A stretch of 23,067 nt of DNA from UTPRO1 sp031400185 (GTDB lineage: Bacteria > Desulfobacterota > Binatia > UTPRO1): NCBI GenBank assembly GCA_031400185.1, contig JANNPN010000062.1:1-23067 (forward strand). Direction: 5' to 3'. Under the pieces are notes generated by a model. It made no database searches. It saw only the letters and a list, made by a program, of their open reading frames with translations, and was not told the origin of the DNA. Position numbers and translations under genes: made by a program. The number at the start of each line of letters is the position of its first letter. Position 1 is the first letter of the stretch. Below, piece after piece: positions 1 to 6,408 of this stretch.

Positions 1-148
1 GTCGGGTGTCTACGTCAACACCAAGGACACCATCAAAGGGTTCCAGGAGATCGTGGACGGCAAGCACGACGACATCCCCGAACAGGCCTTCTACATGCAA
101 GGCACGATCGAGGACGTGATCGAGAACGCCAAGCGTCTCGCCGCCTGA
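1..148 (+). CDS. atpD: ATP synthase F1 subunit beta, C-terminal end (partial)
   Basis: Only the last 48 codons are inside the window, read from base 2 to the TGA at 146-148. The tail contains GFQEIVDGKHDDIPEQAFYM followed by GTIEDVIENAKRL, which is the characteristic C-terminus of the F-type ATP synthase catalytic beta subunit. The protein hydrolyses or makes ATP in the F1 head at the cytoplasmic face of the membrane. The epsilon subunit gene follows after 13 bases, the usual atpD-atpC order at the end of an atp operon. The catalytic Walker motifs lie outside the window, so nothing can be said about them. Confidence 0.95.
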   Translation, partial: SGVYVNTKDTIKGFQEIVDGKHDDIPEQAFYMQGTIEDVIENAKRLAA

Positions 149-161
149 GCCCCGTCACGCG

Positions 162-572
162 ATGGCCGCCACCAGTTTTCGACTCCGGATCGTCTCCCCC
201 GAGCGTCTACTCCTCGACGAAGAGGTCGAGGAAGTGATCGCGCCCGGGGCCGCGGGCGAGTTCGGCGTGCTTCCGGACCACATTACGTTCCTCACGGCGC
301 TCGCACCGGGCCGGCTGATCTACCGCACCGGCGGGCAACGGCACGTGGTCGCTATCTTCGGCGGCTACGCCGAGGTCGTCGACAACGTGATGACCGTGCT
401 CGCGGACGGAGCCGAGCCGGCGCGGCAGATCGACCTCGAGGCCGCGCGCCGCGGGCAGCAAGACGCGGAAGCGACGCTGAACGCGCTCGACGTCGACGCG
501 CCCGAGTACGTCGTCGCTCGCCGCGCGCTCGATCGGCAGACCGCGCGTCTCGCCGCCGCCTCGGAGAAGTAA
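162..572 (+). CDS. atpC: ATP synthase F1 subunit epsilon
   Basis: The 136-residue protein has the usual length for the epsilon subunit. It starts FRLRIVSPERLLLDEEVEEV and contains the family signature GAAGEFGVLPDHITFLTALAPG near residues 29-50, which belongs to the N-terminal beta-sandwich. The last 45 residues are charged and alanine/arginine rich and should form the C-terminal helical hairpin that inhibits ATP hydrolysis. Epsilon links the rotating gamma stalk to the c-ring. The gene follows atpD by 13 bases and ends the operon; the next gene is on the opposite strand. The Shine-Dalgarno sequence before the ATG is weak, which fits translation coupled to atpD. Confidence 0.95.
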   Translation: MAATSFRLRIVSPERLLLDEEVEEVIAPGAAGEFGVLPDHITFLTALAPGRLIYRTGGQRHVVAIFGGYAEVVDNVMTVLADGAEPARQIDLEAARRGQQDAEATLNALDVDAPEYVVARRALDRQTARLAAASEK

Positions 573-599
573 CGCGACGGCCGCTCGCCGTCAGTCGCG
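573..599. terminator. Possible bidirectional hairpin between convergent genes
   Basis: Just after the atpC stop there are two alternative stems: gacgg (576-580) with ccgtc (588-592), and cgcgac (573-578) with gtcgcg (594-599). The hairpin overlaps the stop codon of the convergent DoxX-like gene at 591-593. There is no T-tract on either side, so it is not a canonical intrinsic terminator. In GC-rich DNA such stems can also occur by chance. Confidence 0.25.
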
Positions 600-959
600 G
601 GTGTACCAATACGCCCAGGCGATGAAGACCGCCTGAAACGGCAACCGTACCCAGTTCGCCGGGCCGAATCCTGCGCTGTTACCGAAGAGGGGCACATTGT
701 GCATCGCGATGTGCACGTTCGCGGGGAAAATTGCGATCAGCGTGAGGATCAGTCCCCACGCGGCGACGCGTCGCCATGCCGGAACCAGCATCGCGAGCGC
801 GAAACCCGCCTCGGCGAGGCCGGAGAGAAGGATCAGCGCCCGATGCCACGGAAGGTACGGCGGCATCATCGGCAGGTAGACGTCCGGGTTCACGAAGTGG
901 TTCACGCCCGCCAGGACGTAGAACGACACCATCACATAGAGCAGGACCGTCTTGCTCAC
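591..959 (-). CDS. DoxX-like small integral membrane protein
   Basis: The 122-residue protein has about four hydrophobic segments, including LLYVMVSFYVLAGVNHFVNP, LILLSGLAEAGFALAMLVPA and AWGLILTLIAIFPANVHIAM. The pattern of a first helix ending in GxxHFxxPxxY, followed by a helix with SGLAE(A/I), is typical of the DoxX/DoxX-like family, whose members are small membrane proteins of mostly unknown role, some linked to quinone or thiol metabolism. I chose the GTG at 957-959 because it overlaps the stop of the upstream RodZ-like gene by 4 bases (GTGA) and removes a charged N-terminus that reads like out-of-frame sequence. The two genes are therefore probably co-transcribed and translationally coupled. 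The specific function is unknown. Confidence 0.75.
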   Translation of the reverse strand: MSKTVLLYVMVSFYVLAGVNHFVNPDVYLPMMPPYLPWHRALILLSGLAEAGFALAMLVPAWRRVAAWGLILTLIAIFPANVHIAMHNVPLFGNSAGFGPANWVRLPFQAVFIAWAYWYTRD

Positions 960-1807
960 GGTGTCGGCGATGCGGCCGGCGCCGGGGAGGGCGTCGGCGC
1001 GCCTTCGGGAAGCCGGAGGTTTCGAACGACACGGCCCGGCTTGCCGACCGGCGGCAACTCGCGGCCGTCGAGGGAGAGCACGACGCCACCGGAGTTTCCG
1101 ATGCTCAGCACGAAGCGCTCGGCGTTCCACGTGCGCGATTCGCCGGTGCGCAGGATGTACTGCTTCTGCGGTTGATCATCCATGGCGACCGCCAGCCAGG
1201 CCTCCTCCTTCGCGGCGATCGTGAGCGCGTGGCTGCCGGTTCCGACGACGACGGGCGACGCTGACGGGCTTGCCGACGCCTCGACCGCCGTACTCGTCGC
1301 GGTGGCCGCCGGAGCCCCAATTGGTGCTGCAGCGGCAACCGGGCTCGGCTCGACGATCGGCGTCGGCGTCGGCTCGACGGTCACCACCGTCGGGCTCGGC
1401 TCGGTGGCCGTCTCCTCATGATTCGAGCGTTCGCGGGGCTGCCGCAACAACAAGAACGTCGCGACGGCGATCGTCAGCACGACCGCGAGCGGCCGCCAGA
1501 CCCACGCGTACCGTGGCCGGTACGCGAGCCGGATGGGCGGACTCCCTTCGCCCGGCATGTGCTGCACCATGCCGAGGAACTCCGGCAGCATCTCCTCGGC
1601 ATCGATGCCGACAAAGCGCGCGTACTTCCGGAAGAACGGGATGAGGTAGAGCTCGTCGGAGACGCCGACGCGGACGTTCGATTCGCCCTCGAGGAGACGC
1701 AGGTATTGCGTGGGGATGCCCGCCGCCGATGCCGCTTGCTCCAGCGACAACCCCCGCTCCTCCCGCGCGCTCCGGAGCATCTGCGCGATCCGGTTCCGCT
1801 CGAACAT
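956..1807 (-). CDS. RodZ-like membrane-anchored helix-turn-helix protein with DUF4115-type domain
   Basis: The 283-residue protein has the RodZ layout. An N-terminal XRE-like HTH (about residues 5-70) carries LRSAREERGLSLEQAASAAG and a following LRLLEGE. A single membrane segment lies at about 105-122 (PLAVVLTIAVATFLLL). A long Pro/Thr/Ala/Ser linker follows (about 130-190), then a C-terminal domain (about 193-265) with the pattern ALTIAAKEEAWLAVAMDDQ of DUF4115. RodZ couples MreB to the cell-wall machinery, but related HTH-TM-DUF4115 proteins occur widely and this one is not next to the usual rodZ neighbours. The start at 1807 is preceded by gggtgg as a ribosome-binding site. It is divergent from the TetR gene. 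Orthology to RodZ itself is not proven. Confidence 0.75.
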   Translation of the reverse strand: MFERNRIAQMLRSAREERGLSLEQAASAAGIPTQYLRLLEGESNVRVGVSDELYLIPFFRKYARFVGIDAEEMLPEFLGMVQHMPGEGSPPIRLAYRPRYAWVWRPLAVVLTIAVATFLLLRQPRERSNHEETATEPSPTVVTVEPTPTPIVEPSPVAAAAPIGAPAATATSTAVEASASPSASPVVVGTGSHALTIAAKEEAWLAVAMDDQPQKQYILRTGESRTWNAERFVLSIGNSGGVVLSLDGRELPPVGKPGRVVRNLRLPEGAPTPSPAPAASPTP

Positions 1808-1881
1808 CCACCCGGACCATACAGACGTGCCGTTCGGTTCGCCAGAGTTTCTGCATGCAGAGACGGGCGGTTAGCGCTTCG

Positions 1882-1910
1882 TTGACACTTCGCGGCGACG
1901 ATACTAAACG
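1882..1910 (+). promoter_or_regulatory. Predicted promoter of the TetR gene, leaderless spacing
   Basis: A perfect -35 box TTGACA lies at 1882-1887. With a 17-base spacer, a weak -10 (taaacg, 1905-1910) falls inside the operator palindrome. The first base of TTGACA is exactly 35 bases before the A of the ATG, so transcription would start at or next to the start codon. The -10 match is poor, which lowers confidence. Confidence 0.45.
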
Positions 1911-1918
1911 TTCAGTAT
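1901..1918. promoter_or_regulatory. Palindromic operator overlapping the TetR start codon
   Basis: The 18-base sequence atactaaacgttcagtat is an inverted repeat with only one mismatched pair (a at 1906 against c at 1913). It covers the predicted -10 region and the first two bases of the TetR ATG. TetR-family repressors commonly bind such 16-20 base palindromes next to their own gene, so autoregulation is likely. The RodZ-like gene starts 94 bases away on the other strand and could also be affected. Confidence 0.65.
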
Positions 1919-2639
1919 GTCCCAGCGGAGCTCGTCGGCACCGTCAACGGAGGCGCGCGTCGACTCGCCGCGCGCGAAAGTCACCGCGCGAGGCCGGAAA
2001 GAGCTCATGGCGATCGCGATCGATTGTTTCGCCCGCTACGGTTACCAGGGCACGTCGATCGATCGCATCGCGAGCACGGCCGGCGTAACCAAGGGCGCGC
2101 TCTACTACCACTTCCGCGACAAAGAGGAGCTGCTCTTCGAGGCGGTCCAGGATCGCATCACCGAGTTCGAAGAGCGCATCGTCGGCACCGTCAGCCCGAC
2201 GACCGATCCCGCGGGCGCGCTCGCCGAGATCGCACGCATCTGCGTCCACATCGCCACCATGAACAATCTCCGTCGCTTCATCCTGACGCTGATGGTCGAA
2301 GCCCTCGACACGAATCCCCGGCTGTCGGAGGCATTTCGGGGCATCCTGCGCCGTTTCCGCGGCTACCTCGCCGGGATCGTACGGGTCGGCCAGGAGCAGG
2401 GCGTATTTCGCCGCGACATCGACGCGACGCTCGCGGCGCAGCTCTTCGCGGGCGGCGTCATCGGCGCCGAGCTGCAGCACTATCAAGATCCCGAGCGCGT
2501 CGACCTCGGCGCCACGATGAACGCCGTCACCATGCAACTCTTGGCGCTCCTCACCCGAGCGGACGCCGACGAGCAGAAGGGGCAGCCGGCCGCACTTCGC
2601 GTGCGAGCTCGACGCAACACACGGAAGGAACGCTCATGA
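1917..2639 (+). CDS. TetR/AcrR-family transcriptional regulator
   Basis: The 240-residue protein has the TetR DNA-binding domain at about residues 26-75: AIDCFARYGYQGTSIDRIA, then the recognition helix GVTKGALYYHFRDKEELL. The rest is a helical ligand-binding domain with no assignable ligand. The first 20 residues form a Ser/Arg-rich extension. The ATG at 1917 is the only reasonable start: there is no in-frame ATG, GTG or TTG between it and helix 1, and no Shine-Dalgarno sequence precedes it. Its stop overlaps the ATG of the next acyl-CoA dehydrogenase gene (ATGA), so the two are co-translated. By context it probably senses an acyl-CoA or related metabolite and represses this operon; that is inference. 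Confidence 0.9.
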   Translation: MSQRSSSAPSTEARVDSPRAKVTARGRKELMAIAIDCFARYGYQGTSIDRIASTAGVTKGALYYHFRDKEELLFEAVQDRITEFEERIVGTVSPTTDPAGALAEIARICVHIATMNNLRRFILTLMVEALDTNPRLSEAFRGILRRFRGYLAGIVRVGQEQGVFRRDIDATLAAQLFAGGVIGAELQHYQDPERVDLGATMNAVTMQLLALLTRADADEQKGQPAALRVRARRNTRKERS

Positions 2640-3739
2640 TCAATTTCGAGCTCGAAGAAGAGCAACAGCTGATCCGCGATACCGTCGTCAGCTTCGCTCG
2701 CGACGAAGTCCGTCCGCACGCCCGCGAGGCCGATGAGAAGGGCCACATTCCGTCGGATCTCGTTCAGAAGGGATGGGAGCTCGGGCTCGTCCAGAGCATG
2801 ATCCCCGAAGAGTTCGGCGGCTTCGGCAATGCGCACTCGGCGATCACGGGCGCGGTCGTCGCCGAGGAGCTCGCCTACGGCGACTTGTCGATCGCGATGC
2901 ATTTGCTTGCACCACGCTTGGTCACGGTGCCGCTCGTCGCGTTCGGCTCGCCGGCGCTGAAGAAAGCGGTCCTGCCGCGCTTCTCCGGCGAGCGTTTCGA
3001 GGCTGCGTCGGCGGCGATCATGGAGCCGCGCATGGACTTCGACGCCATGGCGCCGGCGAGCACGCTCAAACGTGACGGCGACGACTACCTGCTCGACGGC
3101 GAGAAGTGCCTCGTGCCCCTCGGCAACGAAGCGCGCCACTTTCTCGTAGTCGCGAGCCTCGCGAACGGGACCGGAGAGGCGCACCCGCAGGCACTGGTCG
3201 TCGACCGCGAGACGCCGGGACTCACCGTCGGCGAGCGCGAGCGGAACATGGGCCTGAAGGCGCTCGCGACGACGCGTGTCTCGTTCGACCGCTGCAAGAT
3301 CCCACGCGAGCACCTCCTCGGCGACGCCGCTGCGGTCACGCGGCTCTCGAACCTGTGGCGGGTCGCGCAGGCGTCGATGGCGGTCGGCGTGGCGCGTGCC
3401 GCCTACGACTACGCGCGCGAGTACGCCAAGGAACGGCGCGCCTTCGGCCAGGCGATCGCGCAGAAGCAGGCGATCGCCTTCATGCTCGCCGAGATGGCGA
3501 TGGAGGTCGACGCCATGCGCCTCCTCACCTGGGAAGCCGCCTGGCGGCTCGACCGGCAAGAGGACGCGACCCGCGAGGCACACCTCGCCAAGCGCTACGC
3601 CGCCGATATGGCCCTCAAGGTCACGGACAACGCCCTCCAGGTGCTCGGAGGCCACGGCTACATTCGCGACCACATGGTCGAGCTCTTCCTGCGAAACGCG
3701 CGCAGCTTCGCCATGCTCGAAGGTCTGGCGATCGCCTGA
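2636..3739 (+). CDS. Acyl-CoA dehydrogenase family protein, divergent
   Basis: The 367-residue flavoprotein has the acyl-CoA dehydrogenase fold throughout: N-terminal helices (1-115) with IPEEFGGFG, a middle beta domain (about 120-230) and a C-terminal helical domain with YAKERRAFGQAIAQKQAIAF (about 264-282) and DNALQVLGGHGYIRD (331-345). The usual flavin-contacting signature (T)EPxAGSD is replaced by MEPRMDFDAM near residues 129-138. The C-terminus stops soon after LRNARSFAMLEGLAIA, where E362 aligns with the catalytic glutamate of the normal YEGT motif. The ATG is supported by a good site (ggaagga) and overlaps the TetR stop. It probably oxidises an acyl-CoA and passes electrons to ETF. The substrate is unknown, and the altered motif leaves its activity uncertain. 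It could form a mixed complex with the next gene product. Confidence 0.9.
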   Translation: MINFELEEEQQLIRDTVVSFARDEVRPHAREADEKGHIPSDLVQKGWELGLVQSMIPEEFGGFGNAHSAITGAVVAEELAYGDLSIAMHLLAPRLVTVPLVAFGSPALKKAVLPRFSGERFEAASAAIMEPRMDFDAMAPASTLKRDGDDYLLDGEKCLVPLGNEARHFLVVASLANGTGEAHPQALVVDRETPGLTVGERERNMGLKALATTRVSFDRCKIPREHLLGDAAAVTRLSNLWRVAQASMAVGVARAAYDYAREYAKERRAFGQAIAQKQAIAFMLAEMAMEVDAMRLLTWEAAWRLDRQEDATREAHLAKRYAADMALKVTDNALQVLGGHGYIRDHMVELFLRNARSFAMLEGLAIA

Positions 3740-3752
3740 AAGGGGTACGAAC

Positions 3753-4982
3753 ATGATCGACTACGAGCTTTCTCCCGACATCGCCGCGACCCGCGATCAG
3801 CTCCACATGCTCGCGGAGCACGCCATGCGTCCCATCGCCCGTGACTACGACGAGCGCGAGCACGAGAAGCCCTGGGACTTCATCAACATGATGTGGCAGC
3901 TCTCGAAGAACTCCGGGATCGGCCCCGGCGCCAGCAAGGACAAGAAGGACAAGACCACCGACGCCGAGCGAAATCTCCGCACCTGCATCGCGGTTGAGGA
4001 GCTCTCCTGGGGAGACGCCGGGCTCTACCTGGCGATGCCAGGTCCGGGCCTCGGCGGTGCGGCCGTCATGGCGGCCGGCACGCCGGAACAGAAAGACCGC
4101 TTCATGTCGCGCTTCAAGGGCGACAAGCCGGTCTGGTCGGCGATGGCGATCACCGAGCCCGGCTGCGGCTCCGACAGCGCCGCGATCCAGACGACAGCCG
4201 CACGCGACGGCGACCATTGGGTGCTGAACGGGACGAAGATCTTCTGCACGAGCGGTCTCATGGCGGGCGACCCGACCAAGTCGAACGGATTCATCGTCGT
4301 GTGGGCGACCGTCGACCGCTCCGCGGGCCGCGCGGGTATCAAGTCCTTCATCGTGAACGCCGGGACGCCCGGCATGACGGTCGCGAAGTGCGAGGACAAG
4401 CTCGGCATCCGGGCTTCCGACACGGCGACGCTCATTTTCGAAGACTGCCGCATCCCGGCCGACCAGATCCTCGGTAGCCCGGAGGTCCCGAAGACGAGCG
4501 AGGGCTTCAAGGGTGTCATGGCGACCTTCGACGCCACCCGCCCGATCGGCGCTGCGAGCGCGCTCGGCGTCGGTCGCGCCGCGCTGGATTTCGTGCGGGA
4601 CGAGCTGAAGCGCCAGAACATCCCCATCCGCTACGGCACCGCGACGCACAAGCTCACCGTCATCGAGCGCGACTTCATGGACATGGAGGCCAGTCTCCAA
4701 GCGGCGCGTCTTCTCACCTGGCGCGCGGCGTGGATGATGGACCGCGGGCAGAAGAACAACCTCGAGGCGTCGATGGCGAAGGCCAAGGCCGGGTTGGTCG
4801 TCACGCAGGTGACCCAAAAGGCGGTCGAGCTTCTCGGTCCGCTCGGCTACTCGCGTGATCTCCTCCTCGAGAAGTGGATGCGCGACGCGAAGATCAACGA
4901 CATCTTCGAGGGAACGCAGCAGATCAACATGATGATCATCGCACGTCGTATCCTCGGCTATTCGAGCAAGGAGCTCTCCTAG
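3753..4982 (+). CDS. Acyl-CoA dehydrogenase family protein, canonical motifs
   Basis: The 409-residue protein has complete acyl-CoA dehydrogenase motifs. AMAITEPGCGSDSAAIQ (about 130-146) contacts the flavin and substrate, WVLNGTKIFCTSG (156-168) is the beta-domain signature, and INDIFEGTQQINMMIIARRI (about 381-400) carries the probable catalytic base E386. A lysine/aspartate-rich insert (KDKKDKTTD, about 62-70) follows the N-terminal helices. It lies 13 bases after the previous dehydrogenase with aaagggg as ribosome-binding site, so both belong to the TetR operon. The reaction is alpha,beta-dehydrogenation of an acyl-CoA with FAD; the chain type cannot be read from the sequence. It is clearly a different subfamily from the preceding gene, so this is not a recent tandem duplication. 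Confidence 0.92.
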   Translation: MIDYELSPDIAATRDQLHMLAEHAMRPIARDYDEREHEKPWDFINMMWQLSKNSGIGPGASKDKKDKTTDAERNLRTCIAVEELSWGDAGLYLAMPGPGLGGAAVMAAGTPEQKDRFMSRFKGDKPVWSAMAITEPGCGSDSAAIQTTAARDGDHWVLNGTKIFCTSGLMAGDPTKSNGFIVVWATVDRSAGRAGIKSFIVNAGTPGMTVAKCEDKLGIRASDTATLIFEDCRIPADQILGSPEVPKTSEGFKGVMATFDATRPIGAASALGVGRAALDFVRDELKRQNIPIRYGTATHKLTVIERDFMDMEASLQAARLLTWRAAWMMDRGQKNNLEASMAKAKAGLVVTQVTQKAVELLGPLGYSRDLLLEKWMRDAKINDIFEGTQQINMMIIARRILGYSSKELS

Positions 4983-5041
4983 GGTTCGCGCGGGTCGTTT
5001 CCTTTCCCGTCGGGGACCCGTGTGGTAGTTGCGATCTCTCC

Positions 5042-6400
5042 ATGGATGTCTACCAGCTGATCGGAGACGTACCCGCCTACCAGGAGTTTCTCACGGTTCA
5101 GGAGCTGTCGGCGAGCTCGCGCGATCTCGCGCGTCGCTACCCCAAGGTCGTCACTCTGCAGACGATCGGCACGTCGACCGAAGGCCGTCCGATCGAGATG
5201 CTGACGATCGGCAACGGTCCGAAGCGTGCGTTGCTGCTCGGGACGCCGCATCCGAACGAGCCGATCGGCACGCTCACCCTGGAGTTTCTCACGCGGCGGA
5301 TCTGCGAGGACGACGACCTCCGTGACGAGATCGGCTACACCTTCTACGTCATCAAGTGCTCGGATCCCGACGGCACCGTCTTGAACGAGGGCTGGTTCAA
5401 AGAGCCGTTCACACCGCTCACGTACGCGCTCAACTACTACCGCCCGCCGCATCGCGAGCAGGTCGAGTGGAGCTTCCCGGTCCACTACAAGAGCCTGCAC
5501 TTCCAGTCGCCGTGTCCCGAGACCAAGGCGATCATGGAGGTCATGGAGCAGCGCCGCCCGACGTTTCTCTACTCCCTTCACAACGCCGGCTTCTGCGGGG
5601 TCTACTTCTACGTCTCACGGCCGCTTCCCGGCCTATTCCCGCGTCTTCGCCGCGTGGCCGCGTCGCAGGGCTTGCCGATCCACCAGGGTGAGCCCGAGGT
5701 GCCGTACCTGAAGCGGTTCGACGAGGGCATCTTCTCCCTCTTTGGCGTCCAGGAAACCTACGACTACCTCGCGCGCAACCTGACGGAGGATCCCGCGCCT
5801 TTCATCGACGCCGGCACCAGCTCGGACGACTATCTGAAGACCGTGACCGCGGGCTACTCGCTGGTCACCGAGGTGCCGTACTATTTCGACCCCGTCTTGC
5901 AGGACCGCTCGCCCGCCGGCATCTCACGCCGCGACGCGATGCTGCAAGGCGTCTTCCGCGTCGACTCGATCTATCACGACATCCGCGAATACTTCGCGAT
6001 CGTGTCGCGCGGGGCGCCGCGGGACCGCCTGTATCGCTCGGTCGACGACTACACGAAGAAGACGCCGAAGCGGCTCGCGGCGCTCAAGCGCGAGGTCGAG
6101 TCTCCGCAGTACGCGCGCGAAGCCACACGTGCCGAGGCCTTCGACGCGACCGTCTGCCGCGTGTTCAACCACATGCTCTACCTCGGCGAGGTGTATCGTC
6201 TCGCGGTGGCGCGCGGGAACGAAGAGGTGTCGCGCATCGTCCGCCGCCGGCTCGAGGAGATCTGCGGCCAGATCACCAGCCAAAGCAATCTCCAAACCCT
6301 CCCGTTGCAGAAGCTAGTGGCGGCGCAGGTCGGCGCCGGGCTGCACGCGCTCGCGGCGTGGAAGGAAGCCGGCGCCGAGGGCGCGCCGAACGGTTACTGA
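5042..6400 (+). CDS. M14-family zinc carboxypeptidase-like protein
   Basis: The 452-residue protein carries the zinc-peptidase pattern of family M14: H70 and E73 in GTPHPNE, the third ligand H180 in LYSLHNAG, and the catalytic glutamate E277 in SLVTEVPYYFD. An N-terminal segment (SRDLARRYPKVVTLQTIGTS, about 26-45) matches the usual M14 entry. Residues 330-452 form a helical, Arg-rich C-terminal extension beyond the peptidase domain. No signal peptide is visible, so it should act in the cytoplasm. The natural substrate is unknown; family members cleave C-terminal residues or small amide bonds. The start ATG at 5042 has only a weak ribosome-binding site, 59 bases after the dehydrogenase. It probably shares the operon with the next gene, 8 bases downstream. 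Confidence 0.82.
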   Translation: MDVYQLIGDVPAYQEFLTVQELSASSRDLARRYPKVVTLQTIGTSTEGRPIEMLTIGNGPKRALLLGTPHPNEPIGTLTLEFLTRRICEDDDLRDEIGYTFYVIKCSDPDGTVLNEGWFKEPFTPLTYALNYYRPPHREQVEWSFPVHYKSLHFQSPCPETKAIMEVMEQRRPTFLYSLHNAGFCGVYFYVSRPLPGLFPRLRRVAASQGLPIHQGEPEVPYLKRFDEGIFSLFGVQETYDYLARNLTEDPAPFIDAGTSSDDYLKTVTAGYSLVTEVPYYFDPVLQDRSPAGISRRDAMLQGVFRVDSIYHDIREYFAIVSRGAPRDRLYRSVDDYTKKTPKRLAALKREVESPQYAREATRAEAFDATVCRVFNHMLYLGEVYRLAVARGNEEVSRIVRRRLEEICGQITSQSNLQTLPLQKLVAAQVGAGLHALAAWKEAGAEGAPNGY

Positions 6401-6408
6401 GGCATGTC

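Noticed and set aside
756..774. A 19-base sequence also found at 19097-19115
   Set aside because: Both copies lie in coding sequence of membrane proteins and encode the same short peptide RRVAAW with the same GC-rich codons; no flanking similarity, so a chance match rather than a repeat element.
2483..3754. Minus-strand open frame of more than 400 codons opposite the first acyl-CoA dehydrogenase
   Set aside because: It mirrors the coding frame of a clear acyl-CoA dehydrogenase and shows no motif of its own.
3951..3962. Lysine/aspartate repeat KDKKDK in the second acyl-CoA dehydrogenase
   Set aside because: It is a short low-complexity loop within an otherwise normal domain and does not suggest a repeat expansion.
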